This document shows, in pieces, positions 35,887-44,763 of a DNA stretch of 64,000 nt. The translations under genes were made by a program, and so were the position numbers. The first letter of the stretch is position 1; each line of letters begins with the position of its first letter. The notes under the pieces are model-generated. The model did no database searches, was not told the origin of the DNA, and worked only from the letters and a program-made list of their open reading frames with translations. This stretch comes from Streptomyces sp. NBC_01497 (GTDB lineage Bacteria > Actinomycetota > Actinomycetes > Streptomycetales > Streptomycetaceae), in the NCBI RefSeq assembly GCF_036250695.1, contig NZ_CP109427.1, forward strand, positions 2,356,001 through 2,420,000, written 5' to 3'.

Positions 35887-36064
35887 GTCCCGCCCAACGA
35901 CGGCGGGAGCCTTCCGGAAACGTCGGAGGACGTACCGTGACCCGGCTGAACGTGATGCCGGGGCCCCGGCAGGGAAGAACACGGGGGAAGACCGCGCGGC
36001 GTGCGTACGGCCCGGCGCCGCGCGGGGGGGCCGCGAGGGCCGATGAGCCGCGGGAGGCCGGCAG

Positions 36065-38443
36065 GTGGCAAGCGCAGCGGAGCAGGAGGAGTTGAGGGAC
36101 CCGGCGAACGGGCCGGTGCGGGAGAGTACCCGTCCGTGGGCGCCCCCGGCCGGGGCTACCGCACCCGTGGGGAGTCACCCTCCGCAGCGGTACGGCGACG
36201 CGGAGTCGGTACTGCCGGGCACTCCGGAGCCGCTAGGCGCCCGGTTCCTGACCGGTCCCGGCGGTGCCGCGGGTACCAACTTCGCACTCTGGGCGGGCGG
36301 CGCCGAGGCCGTGGAGGTCTGCCTCTTCGAGGACGGCGCCGACCTCGACGGCGGTGGCGGCGGTGACCGGGGCGGCGCCCGCGAGCGGGAGACCAGGTAC
36401 CGGCTGCCGGAGCAGACGCACGGCGTCTGGCACGGCTTCCTGCCGGGCATCGCACCGGGGCAGCGCTACGGCTACCGGGTGCACGGCAGGTGGGACCCGT
36501 GGACCGGCGCGCGGTGGAACCCGGCGAAGCTGCTGCTCGACCCCTACGCGCGGGCCGTCGACGGTGACTTCCGGCTGCCGCCCGAGGTGTACGGGCATGT
36601 GCGGGACTGGCCGCAGCAGCAGGTCGCCGACACCGTGCGCGACGAGCGCGACTCGGCGCCCCACGTGCCGAAGGGCGTCGTCGTGGCGGACGCCACGCCC
36701 AAGGAGAGGGCCACGGCCGGCCGGCGGCCGGGGACGCCCTGGGCCGACACGGTGATCTACGAACTGCACGTCAAGGGCTTCACCCGGCGCCATCCCGCGA
36801 TCCCCGAGGAGCTGCGCGGCACGTACGCGGGCCTCGCGCACCCGGCCGCCGTCGAGCACCTGCGGACGCTCGGCGTGACGGCGGTGGAGCTGCTGCCGGT
36901 GCACCAGTACGCGCACGAGGACCACCTGTTGCGGCGGGGCCTGACGAACTACTGGGGCTACAACTCGGTCGGCTTCTTCGCGCCGCACGCCGGGTACGCG
37001 GCGGGCGCGACGCGGGGCGAGCAGGTCGGCGAGTTCCGGCGGATGGTGACGGACCTGCACGCGGCGGGCATCGAGGTGATACTCGACGTCGTCTACAACC
37101 ACACGGCGGAGGGCGGCGAACTCGGCCCGACGCTGTCCCTGCGCGGGGTCGACAACCGCGGCTACTACCGGCTGCGTCAGGACGCCCGCAGGTACGAGGA
37201 CTTCACCGGCTGCGGCAACACCCTGCAAGTGGTGCAGCCGCACGCGCTGCGGCTGATCACCGACTCACTGCGGTACTGGGTCACCGAGATGGGCGTCGAC
37301 GGGTTCCGCTTCGACCTGGCCGCGACGCTCGCCCGCTCCGCGCCGGGCGACGTGGACATGCTGGCGCCCTTCCTCACGACGATCGCGCAGGATCCGGTGC
37401 TGCGCGGGGTCAAACTGATCGCGGAGCCGTGGGACGTGGGCCCTGGCGGCTACCAGGCGGGTGCGTTCCCCCCGCCGTGGTCCGAGTGGAACGACCGCTA
37501 CCGCGACGCCGTACGGGACTTCTGGCGCGGCGCCGCCCCGGACGTGCGGGGCCTCGGCTACCGGATGTCGGGCTCCAGCGACCTGTACGACTGGGGCGGG
37601 CGGCGGCCGTACGCGTCGGTCAACTTCGTCACCGCGCACGACGGGTTCACGCTGCGCGACCTCGTCTCCTACGAGAGCAAGCACAACGAGGCGAACGGCG
37701 AGGGCAACAGGGACGGCACGGATGACAACCGCGCCTGGAACGGCGGGGCGGAGGGCCCCGGTGAGGACCCGGAGGTGGCGGCCCTGCGCCGTCGCAGGCT
37801 GCGGGGCATGGTGGCGACGCTGCTGCTCTCGGCGGGCGTGCCGATGCTGGTCGCGGGCGACGAGATGGGCCGTACGCAGGGCGGCAACAACAACGCGTAC
37901 TGCCAGGACAACGAGATCAGCTGGATCGACTGGTCCCTGCTCGACGACCCGGGCTGGGCCGCGCTGCACCGCCTCACCGCGCGGCTGTTGCGGCTGCGCG
38001 CCGGCCATCCGGTACTGCGGCGCCGGACGTTCTTCTCCGGGCGGCCCCGCGCGGCGGGCGGGCTGCGCGACCTGGCGTGGTTCACGCCCCGGGGCGAGGA
38101 GATGACGGAGGACGACTGGTACGCTCCCGCCGGCACGCTGGTGTTCTTCCTGTCCGGCGACGACATTCCCGGCTCGGGTGAGGGGGGCGGGCCCGTCGTG
38201 GACGACAGTTTCCTCGCGGTCCTGCACGCGGGTCACGAGCCAGGGGACGTCCTGCTGCCGGGAGCGCCGTGGGCCCCGGCGTACGAACTGGTCCTGGACA
38301 CCTCCCGCGAGGACCAGGAGAGCGAACCCGGTACGCGGTACGCGGGCGGCACGACCCTCGCGGTCCCGCCGCGCTCGGTCCTGCTCCTGCGGGCCGTCCG
38401 CCCGGACGCCGCCCCCGGCGGCGGCGGGCAGGCGGTGGCCTGA
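36065..38443 (+). CDS. glgX: Glycogen debranching enzyme GlgX
   Basis: A 792-residue GH13 isoamylase-type debranching enzyme that hydrolyses alpha-1,6 branches left after phosphorylase action. An N-terminal CBM48 (PLGARFLTGPGGAAGTNFAL) is followed by the GH13 barrel: YELHVKGFTRRHP, DVVYNHTAEGGELGPTLSLRG, nucleophile in DGFRFDLA (about residue 416), acid/base in LIAEPWDVGPGGYQAGAFPP (about 453) and TAHDGFTLRDLVSYESKHN (third Asp, about 525). A Gly/Ser/Asp linker is present near residues 97-106. GTG at 36065. It stands apart from the glgE cluster by about 15 kb. Confidence 0.95.
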   Translation: MASAAEQEELRDPANGPVRESTRPWAPPAGATAPVGSHPPQRYGDAESVLPGTPEPLGARFLTGPGGAAGTNFALWAGGAEAVEVCLFEDGADLDGGGGGDRGGARERETRYRLPEQTHGVWHGFLPGIAPGQRYGYRVHGRWDPWTGARWNPAKLLLDPYARAVDGDFRLPPEVYGHVRDWPQQQVADTVRDERDSAPHVPKGVVVADATPKERATAGRRPGTPWADTVIYELHVKGFTRRHPAIPEELRGTYAGLAHPAAVEHLRTLGVTAVELLPVHQYAHEDHLLRRGLTNYWGYNSVGFFAPHAGYAAGATRGEQVGEFRRMVTDLHAAGIEVILDVVYNHTAEGGELGPTLSLRGVDNRGYYRLRQDARRYEDFTGCGNTLQVVQPHALRLITDSLRYWVTEMGVDGFRFDLAATLARSAPGDVDMLAPFLTTIAQDPVLRGVKLIAEPWDVGPGGYQAGAFPPPWSEWNDRYRDAVRDFWRGAAPDVRGLGYRMSGSSDLYDWGGRRPYASVNFVTAHDGFTLRDLVSYESKHNEANGEGNRDGTDDNRAWNGGAEGPGEDPEVAALRRRRLRGMVATLLLSAGVPMLVAGDEMGRTQGGNNNAYCQDNEISWIDWSLLDDPGWAALHRLTARLLRLRAGHPVLRRRTFFSGRPRAAGGLRDLAWFTPRGEEMTEDDWYAPAGTLVFFLSGDDIPGSGEGGGPVVDDSFLAVLHAGHEPGDVLLPGAPWAPAYELVLDTSREDQESEPGTRYAGGTTLAVPPRSVLLLRAVRPDAAPGGGGQAVA

Positions 38444-38465
38444 GCGCCCGGGGGCGGGTGGGGGC

Positions 38466-38491
38466 CCGGCCCGCGGGCGGGGGCGGGCCGG
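38466..38491. terminator. Hairpin between convergent glgX and response-regulator genes
   Basis: ccggcccgc (38466-38474) pairs with gcgggccgg (38483-38491): a 9-bp GC stem with 8-nt loop in the 48-bp space between stop codons. Confidence 0.55.
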
Positions 38492-39163
38492 TCAGGCGCC
38501 GAGGATGTGCCGGTCGTAGGCGACGGCCACCGCGGCCGCCCGGTCCTTGACGCCGAGTTTGGCGTACAGGTGGGTGAGGTGCGTCTTCACGGTGGCCTCG
38601 CTGATGAAGAGTTCCCGGGCGATCTCCCGGTTCGACGTGCCCTTGGCGACCAGCTCCAGCACCTCGCGTTCGCGGGCCGAGAGGTCCTCCGTGTCCCGTC
38701 CGCCCGGGGAGAGGGGAGCCCGGACGCGGGAGATGAGCCGGGAGGCGACGGCGGGAGAGAGGACCGTGCGGCCCCGCGCCGCCGCCCGAACCGCCGTGAA
38801 GAGTTCCTCGCGCGGCGCGTCCTTGAGCAGGTAGCCCGTCGCGCCCGCCTCGATCGCGGGCAGCGTGTCGGAGTCGGTGTCGTACGTGGTGAGCACCAGG
38901 ACCTTCGAACGGGCGCCCCTGCGGCCGAGTTCGGCGATCGCGTCGACTCCCCCGCCACCCGGCATCCGCAGGTCCATCAGGACGACGTCCGGGTCGAGGC
39001 GCAGCGCGAGCTCCACGCCCTGGACACCGTCCGACGCCTCGCCGAGGACCCGGAAGCCCGGCGACGACTCGAACATCCCGCGCAGTCCGTCACGGACGAC
39101 GGGATGGTCGTCGACGAGCAGCAGCGTCACGGTCTCTTCCGCGTGTTCAGCGTGTTCACTCAT
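38492..39163 (-). CDS. Response regulator, NarL/FixJ family (LuxR-type output)
   Basis: A 223-residue regulator. The receiver domain has the acidic pair DD near residue 18-19, phospho-acceptor Asp 64 in VVLMDLRMPGGGG, and Lys in LLKDAPREELF. The C-terminal LuxR HTH has LSAREREVLELVAKGTSNRE and LFISEATVKTHLTHLYAKLG. It overlaps the sensor kinase gene (upstream on this strand) by 8 bp, so both are coexpressed. The DrrAB-like transporter next door is a plausible target, as is common for such pairs, but this is inference. Confidence 0.95.
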   Translation of the reverse strand: MSEHAEHAEETVTLLLVDDHPVVRDGLRGMFESSPGFRVLGEASDGVQGVELALRLDPDVVLMDLRMPGGGGVDAIAELGRRGARSKVLVLTTYDTDSDTLPAIEAGATGYLLKDAPREELFTAVRAAARGRTVLSPAVASRLISRVRAPLSPGGRDTEDLSAREREVLELVAKGTSNREIARELFISEATVKTHLTHLYAKLGVKDRAAAVAVAYDRHILGA

Positions 39164-40406
39164 GGGTGACCAACGGTACGCGAGCGGAGATGGCCGTACC
39201 CCCGCCCTTCTCCGACTCCACGCTCAGCGATCCCGCGATCCGCTCCACCCGCGTGCGCATGCCCGCGAGACCGAACCCGCCGCTGCCGGTGCGCCGCGGC
39301 ACGCCGAGCGCCTCGAAACCCGCGCCGTCGTCACGCACGTCGAGGGACACCTCGTCCCCCATGTACGACAGCGTGACGCCGACCCGGTCCGCGCCCGCGT
39401 GCCGGCCCGCGTTGGCGAGGGCCTCCTGCGCGACCCGCAGGAGCGTCGCCGCGATCTCGCCGTGCAGGTGCTCCTCGGTGCCGGTGACGGTGAACCGCGC
39501 GGTGACCCCCGTACGGTCGGACCAGGCGGCCACCGTCTTCTTCAGGGCCTGGGGCAGGGCGTCGTGCTCCAGGTCCAGCGGGCTGAGGTTCTGCACGGAG
39601 CGGCGCGCCTCCCCGAGGCTGTGGCGGGCGAGCGAAGCCGCCCGGTCCAGGTGCTCGCGGGCCAGCCGCTCGTCAGCGGTGCCGGTGACGACCTGGAGCT
39701 GGGTGATGATGCCGGTCAGTCCCTGCGCGATGGTGTCGTGGATCTCGGCGGCGAGCCGGCGCCGTTCGTCGGCGACGCCCGCCTCGCGGGCCTGCACGAG
39801 GAGCTGGGCGTGCAGCGCCGCGTTCTCCTCCAGGGCCTGTTCCAGGCGGGCGTTGGCGGTCTCCAGCTGCAGGATCGTGTCCGTTCTCTCCCGGGCCTTG
39901 GCGACCTCCCGCTCTCCCAGGTTGGAGAAGAACGCCGCCATGCCGCTGTTCACCACGATCAGCGCGCCGAACAGGATCCACACGGTGGTGGAGCGGGGCG
40001 GCAGCCCGGACGACTGCGACCCGGCGATCGTCACCGCGTTGACGAGGAGGCCCGCCCTGGCCGTCCGCCGGGGCAGCATGCGGCTGACGGCGAGGTACCC
40101 GGCGTACGCGTAGATCGCGTACAGCGGGTTGAGCCAGGTCAGCACGAACGCGATCGCCGTACGCAGCCAGTAGTGGGCCTGCTCGGCCGCCGATCCGGGT
40201 ACCGGGACCCGCCCCGGCCGGCACCACCACAGTTCGCACACCAGCGCCACGGGCACGACACCCGCCGCCACGTACAGGTCCGTACGGCTCATGAGGGCGG
40301 AGGCGACCGCCGCCGAGACGACGCTCGCGAGCCCGAAGAGGGTCAGCGGGCCCCACCGGAAGATCCGGTCCCAGTGTTCTTCGACGGCGACGGCGTGGCC
40401 CTGCAT
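39156..40406 (-). CDS. Sensor histidine kinase, NarL-type (HisKA_3)
   Basis: A 416-residue membrane kinase. N-terminal half has about five to six helices (e.g. WGPLTLFGLASVVSAAVASA, LYVAAGVVPVALVCELWWC) and no large external sensor domain, so it may sense the membrane or an envelope signal (intramembrane-sensing type). The HisKA_3 phospho-His is in RRLAAEIHDTIAQGLTGII, and HATPase has ALANAGRHAGADRV and VRDDGAGFEALG. ATG at 40406 was chosen by length and family. The gene is immediately followed by its response regulator. Confidence 0.93.
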   Translation of the reverse strand: MQGHAVAVEEHWDRIFRWGPLTLFGLASVVSAAVASALMSRTDLYVAAGVVPVALVCELWWCRPGRVPVPGSAAEQAHYWLRTAIAFVLTWLNPLYAIYAYAGYLAVSRMLPRRTARAGLLVNAVTIAGSQSSGLPPRSTTVWILFGALIVVNSGMAAFFSNLGEREVAKARERTDTILQLETANARLEQALEENAALHAQLLVQAREAGVADERRRLAAEIHDTIAQGLTGIITQLQVVTGTADERLAREHLDRAASLARHSLGEARRSVQNLSPLDLEHDALPQALKKTVAAWSDRTGVTARFTVTGTEEHLHGEIAATLLRVAQEALANAGRHAGADRVGVTLSYMGDEVSLDVRDDGAGFEALGVPRRTGSGGFGLAGMRTRVERIAGSLSVESEKGGGTAISARVPLVTHE

Positions 40407-40498
40407 GCGGCCAGTCTCTCCCGCGGCGGTCCGGCCCGGCCAGCCCCCGGCGCGCAGGGGACAGGGCGCCCCGGCGGGCCGGGCGGACGCGGGTGCGG

Positions 40499-41290
40499 TC
40501 ACTGCCACCGGAAGAAGCGGACCGCGCCCGAGGTCAGCAGCACCGTCCACAGTGCCGTCACCCCGAGGTGGACGAGGCCGGGGAAGCCGCCGCGCGCGGC
40601 CTGGTCGAGGGCCTGTGAGGCGGCGCCCAGCGGGGTGTACTCGACGATGGTGCGCAGCAGGTGCGGCATGGTCTGCACGGGCAGCCAGACGCCGGCCGTG
40701 AACATGGAGGGGAAGAGGACGACTGCGCTGAGAGCCTGCGCCATCTTCTCGTTGCGGGCGATCGCGCTCATCAGCAGGCCGAGTGACATGGCACTGGCCG
40801 CGGCGAGCACCAGCGCGAGGACGTATCCGCCGGGTTGCCGCGGCAGGTCGACGGAGAACGCGATGCGGCCGACCGCCATCACGAGTACCGCCGAGACCAG
40901 CGCGCCCGCGCCCAGCAGCACCAGTTGCGAGACGAGCAGGGCCGACGGGCGTACGGGGGTGGTCGACATGCGGCGCAGGATGCCGCGTTCGCGGTAGCCG
41001 GTGAGGATCGGCGGCATGGCCTGCAACCCGGCCATGACCAGCGCGAGCAGCACGGCGACCGGCACGTACAGGTCGATGACGCGGCGCCCGCCCAGAGAGG
41101 CGCTCGCCTCCCGGAAGCCGGGGACGAGGCCGAGGATCACCAGCAGGACCGTGGGGAACAGCAGCACCGACAGGGCGACGGAGGGCTCACGCAGATAGAG
41201 GAGCCGGGCCTCGGTGCGCAGGACGGCGACGACCGGGGAAGGACGTCCGGCGGCGGGAGCGGTCGCGGGCGGCGTGGCGGTGGCGGACAT
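40499..41290 (-). CDS. ABC-2 type exporter permease (DrrB-like)
   Basis: A 263-residue permease with about six helices. YLREPSVALSVLLFPTVLLV near the N-terminus, GYRERGILRRMSTTPVRPSA (the cytoplasmic amphipathic coupling segment typical of ABC-2 permeases) and MFTAGVWLPVQTMPHLLRTI are family landmarks. ATG at 41290, 2 bp after the ATPase stop, so coupled. It likely exports a drug or natural product; no substrate identity. Confidence 0.92.
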   Translation of the reverse strand: MSATATPPATAPAAGRPSPVVAVLRTEARLLYLREPSVALSVLLFPTVLLVILGLVPGFREASASLGGRRVIDLYVPVAVLLALVMAGLQAMPPILTGYRERGILRRMSTTPVRPSALLVSQLVLLGAGALVSAVLVMAVGRIAFSVDLPRQPGGYVLALVLAAASAMSLGLLMSAIARNEKMAQALSAVVLFPSMFTAGVWLPVQTMPHLLRTIVEYTPLGAASQALDQAARGGFPGLVHLGVTALWTVLLTSGAVRFFRWQ

Positions 41291-41292
41291 GG

Positions 41293-42360
41293 TCAGACCC
41301 TCTCTTCAGGCGCGTGCGGGGCGTTCTCTACGCGCGCCCCGGGCGGGGTCGCGGTACCGAGGGGCGTGGCGGACGCGGGCCCGTCGGGGGTGGCGGGTGC
41401 GGGCCCGTCCGGGGTGGCGGGCGCGGTCGCAAGGGCCGTGGCCGTCGTGCTCGCGGACCCGCCCTCGCCCGCGGTGAGATCGAGGAACGCGTCGTCGAGC
41501 GACGCCTCGGTGACCCGGAGCTGGCGGGCCGTGACACGGCGGCGCGCCAGCAGGGTGATGACGGCGTTGACCGTCTCGTCGCTGCCGTTGATCACCACCC
41601 GGCCGCCCCGCGTGCTGACGGACGCGACCTCGGGCAGCGCGCCCAGCTCCCCCTCGTCCAGCGGCTGCGAGGGCGTGAAGGAGATGACCGTCGACGCGCT
41701 GGAGCGGGCGATCAGCCCGGAGGGGGTGTCCAGTGCGGCGACCCGGCCCCGGTCGATGACCGCGACGCGGTCGCACAGCCGCTGGGCCTCCTCCATGAAG
41801 TGCGTCACCAGCAGGACGGTCACCCCCGAGTCCCTGATCTCCTCGATCAGCTGCCACGTGTCGCGGCGCGCCCGCGGGTCGAGGCCGGTGGTCAGCTCGT
41901 CGAGCACCACGACGCGCGGCCCCCCGATCAGCGCCAGCGCGATGAACAGGCGCTGCTTCTGGCCGCCCGACAGCTTCCCGAAGCGGGTGGTGAGATTGGC
42001 GTCGAGGCCGAGCCTGGACGCGAGCGGCCGCCAGTCGGCGGGGCGCGGGTAGAACGCCGCGTACAGCTCCAGTGCCTCCTGGACGGTGAGCTTGGGCTGC
42101 ACCTGGCTCTCCTGGAGCTGTGCGCCCAGCAGCCGGGTGACCTGTTCGTGGTCGCGTACGGGGTCGAGGCCCGCGACCCGGACCGAGCCGTCGTCGGGGA
42201 CGCGCAGCCCCTCGACGCATTCGACGGTGGTGGTCTTGCCCGCGCCGTTCGGCCCGAGGATCCCGAAGATCTCCCCCTCCTCCACGGCGAAGGACACTCC
42301 GTCGACGACGGGCTTGCCGCCGTACGACTTCCGCAGATCGCGCACTTCGATGATGGCCAT
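41293..42360 (-). CDS. ABC exporter ATP-binding protein (DrrA-like)
   Basis: A 355-residue ATPase: Walker A GPNGAGKTTTVECVEGL, signature LSGGQKQRLFIALALIG, Walker B VVVLDELTTGLDPRAR, then the H-loop in LLVTHFMEEAQRLCDRVAV. A C-terminal DUF4162-like domain follows, and a final 40 residues of Ala/Pro/Thr repeats (ATPDGPAPATPDGPAS). ATG at 42360. Cotranscribed with the permease and downstream of neither gene of the two-component pair, but transcribed in the same direction. Confidence 0.94.
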   Translation of the reverse strand: MAIIEVRDLRKSYGGKPVVDGVSFAVEEGEIFGILGPNGAGKTTTVECVEGLRVPDDGSVRVAGLDPVRDHEQVTRLLGAQLQESQVQPKLTVQEALELYAAFYPRPADWRPLASRLGLDANLTTRFGKLSGGQKQRLFIALALIGGPRVVVLDELTTGLDPRARRDTWQLIEEIRDSGVTVLLVTHFMEEAQRLCDRVAVIDRGRVAALDTPSGLIARSSASTVISFTPSQPLDEGELGALPEVASVSTRGGRVVINGSDETVNAVITLLARRRVTARQLRVTEASLDDAFLDLTAGEGGSASTTATALATAPATPDGPAPATPDGPASATPLGTATPPGARVENAPHAPEERV

Positions 42361-42636
42361 GGCCCAAACGATCCCGGCGCCGGCCGTTCTGCGGTATCGG
42401 CCGGCCCGCTCGAACCGCATCCGCCGATCGGCTGATGCCGGACGCCGGAAGGACGACCCGCGCCGGCCCGGAGGACGGCCCCCGGGCCGCCGCTCGGACG
42501 GTTCCGGGCCCGCGCCCGGCCTGGTCCCCGCCCCGCCGGCGACCCGGCCTGTCCGTCGGCGTGTTCACGCCACACCCGCAGCGTGCCTCGGAAAACCACG
42601 TGAGCGTTGTCAGTGCCTGCCCGTAGTCTCGGCCGG

Positions 42637-44763
42637 ATGTCTGAGAACCCGGGAGCCACCGCACAGCGGTCGGCCGTGAGAGCACTGCTGCGGCTGTGGC
42701 CGTACGTCACACCGGTACGTGGCCGGATGGGCGGTGCCGCGGTGATCGCGATAGTGGCGTCCTGTCTCGGCCTGGTCTTCCCGCTGGTGCTGAAGTGGAT
42801 GGTGGACGGCCCGGTCAAGGACGGGGACACCGGCGGCATCTGGCGCGGCGCGCTGTACCTGCTGCTGCTGGGCGTCGCCGAGGCCGGGCTGTTCGGCCTG
42901 CGCAGATGGCTGGTGGCCCGCCCGCTCGCCGGCGTGGAGGCGGCGATGCGCGCCGATCTCTACCGCCACCTCCAGCGGCTCCCCGTCGCCTTCCACGACC
43001 GGTGGGCTTCGGGCCAGTTGCTGTCGCGGGGGACGACGGACCTGATGCTGCTGCGTCAGTTCCTCCAGTTCCCGCTGACGTTCCTGCTGGTCAACGGCGT
43101 GACGATCCTCGTCGGCTGTCTGATTCTGCTGGCCCAGGACTGGACGCTGGGGCTGGTGCTGCTGATCCCCGTCGTGCCGCTGATGATCCTGTGCTCGCTC
43201 TTCGAGAGGCGGTACGCGCTGGTGGCCCGGCGCGCGCAGGACCAGGTCGGCGACCTGACGACGATCGTCGAGGAGGGCGTCCTCGGTATCCGGATCGTGA
43301 AGGGGTTCGGGCGCCACCGCAGCCAGGCCCTGGCCTTCGCCGCGCTGGCCGGGAAGGTCCGCCGCACCGAACTGGAGAAGGGCCGCCTGCTCGCGGGCCT
43401 CTGGGCCCTCATCACGACCATCCCCGAACTGGCGATCGCCGCGGCACTCGTCCTCGGTACGGTGCAGGTCGCGGACGACGGCCTGTCGGCGGGCACGCTC
43501 GTCGCGTTCCTCTCGACGGCCCTGGCGCTGCGCTGGCCCGTCGAGTCGATCGGCTTCATGCTCGCGATGAGCCAGGAAGCGGCGACCGCGGCGGAGCGGT
43601 TCTTCGAGCCGATGGACGCGGCGGAGGAGACCGACACGCCCTACGCCGGAACCGGGACGGCGGAGCCCGGGGACCCGGAGGCCGCCCGGGACGTACGGGC
43701 CGGGGCCGGGACACCGTCCGCCCTCGGCGCGAGCGGCGGGCTGCGCTTCGAGGGCGTGTCCTTCCACTACCCCGACGCGCCGCCGGACGCGGAGCCCGTA
43801 CTGGCCAAGATCGACCTGCATGTGCGGCGGGGCGAGACGATGGCGCTCGTGGGCGCGACCGGGTCGGGCAAGACGACACTGACCGCGCTGGTACCGCGCC
43901 TGCACGAGGCCACGTCGGGCCGCATCACGCTGGACGACGAGGACATCGCGCTGATGCCGCGCGAGCGGCTGCGGCGCCTGGTGTCGGTGGCGTTCGAGGA
44001 GCCGACCCTGTTCTCCGCGAGCGCGGGGGACAACGTGCTGATGGGCGCGGGCGACACGGCGCGCGACGGCGACCTGGAGCGCGCCCTGGAGATCGCGCAG
44101 GCCGGCTTCGTGCGGGCCCTTCCGCACGGCACGGACACCCAGGTCGGCGAACAGGGCCTGAGCCTGTCCGGCGGTCAGCGGCAGCGGCTCGCGCTGGCCC
44201 GCGCGGTGGTCGGGCGACCGCGCTTCCTCGTACTCGACGACCCGCTGTCGGCGCTGGACGTGCATACGGAGGCCCTGGTGGAGGCCGCGCTGCGGCGCGT
44301 CCTGCGCGGGACGACGGCACTGGTGGTGGCGCACCGCCCGTCGACCGTCCTGCTGGCCGACCGGGTCGCGCTGATCTCGTCCGGCCGCGTGGTGGCGGTC
44401 GGCACCCATCAGGAACTGCTGCGGGACAACGAGGAGTACGCCTGGCTGATGGCGGGCGAGGGCCATGGGCCTGGCGAGCGTGCCCGCCCGGCGCTCCCGC
44501 AGGACGGCGCGGACGCCGCGCGCGATCGCGGAACGGAAGAAGGCCCACCCGCTGATGACGGGCCGGCGGAAACTCCCGTGGGCGCTCGCGTCACGGCGGG
44601 CGGAACCGCGCTCGACGGCGCGGAGCCGGGCCGCGACACGCGGGACGGCACGGTGCTCACGGCGCCGGGCGCCGTCGGGCGGCGGACGCACCGGGGCGGC
44701 GGCGCCGGGCGCGAGGACAGGACGCACGAGGAGATCCGGGGCGACGAGGAGGGCGTTCGATGA
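42637..44763 (+). CDS. Heterodimeric ABC exporter subunit 1 (degenerate ATP site)
   Basis: A 708-residue fused membrane/ATPase half-transporter. Six helices (residues about 25-300), with EQ/coupling-helix segment GFGRHRSQALAFAALAGKV. Walker A is ALVGATGSGKTTLTALVPRL (about residue 405), signature LSLSGGQRQRLALARAVVG, but Walker B reads LVLDDPLSALD: Asp instead of the catalytic Glu. A linker of about 60 residues precedes the NBD, and a charged tail of about 100 residues follows it. ATG at 42637; its TGA overlaps the next gene's ATG by 4 bp. Confidence 0.92.
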   Translation: MSENPGATAQRSAVRALLRLWPYVTPVRGRMGGAAVIAIVASCLGLVFPLVLKWMVDGPVKDGDTGGIWRGALYLLLLGVAEAGLFGLRRWLVARPLAGVEAAMRADLYRHLQRLPVAFHDRWASGQLLSRGTTDLMLLRQFLQFPLTFLLVNGVTILVGCLILLAQDWTLGLVLLIPVVPLMILCSLFERRYALVARRAQDQVGDLTTIVEEGVLGIRIVKGFGRHRSQALAFAALAGKVRRTELEKGRLLAGLWALITTIPELAIAAALVLGTVQVADDGLSAGTLVAFLSTALALRWPVESIGFMLAMSQEAATAAERFFEPMDAAEETDTPYAGTGTAEPGDPEAARDVRAGAGTPSALGASGGLRFEGVSFHYPDAPPDAEPVLAKIDLHVRRGETMALVGATGSGKTTLTALVPRLHEATSGRITLDDEDIALMPRERLRRLVSVAFEEPTLFSASAGDNVLMGAGDTARDGDLERALEIAQAGFVRALPHGTDTQVGEQGLSLSGGQRQRLALARAVVGRPRFLVLDDPLSALDVHTEALVEAALRRVLRGTTALVVAHRPSTVLLADRVALISSGRVVAVGTHQELLRDNEEYAWLMAGEGHGPGERARPALPQDGADAARDRGTEEGPPADDGPAETPVGARVTAGGTALDGAEPGRDTRDGTVLTAPGAVGRRTHRGGGAGREDRTHEEIRGDEEGVR

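Noticed and set aside
36156..36455. Minus-strand frames in the glgX N-terminal region
   Set aside because: Opposite a well-conserved CBM48/GH13 coding sequence; no motif.
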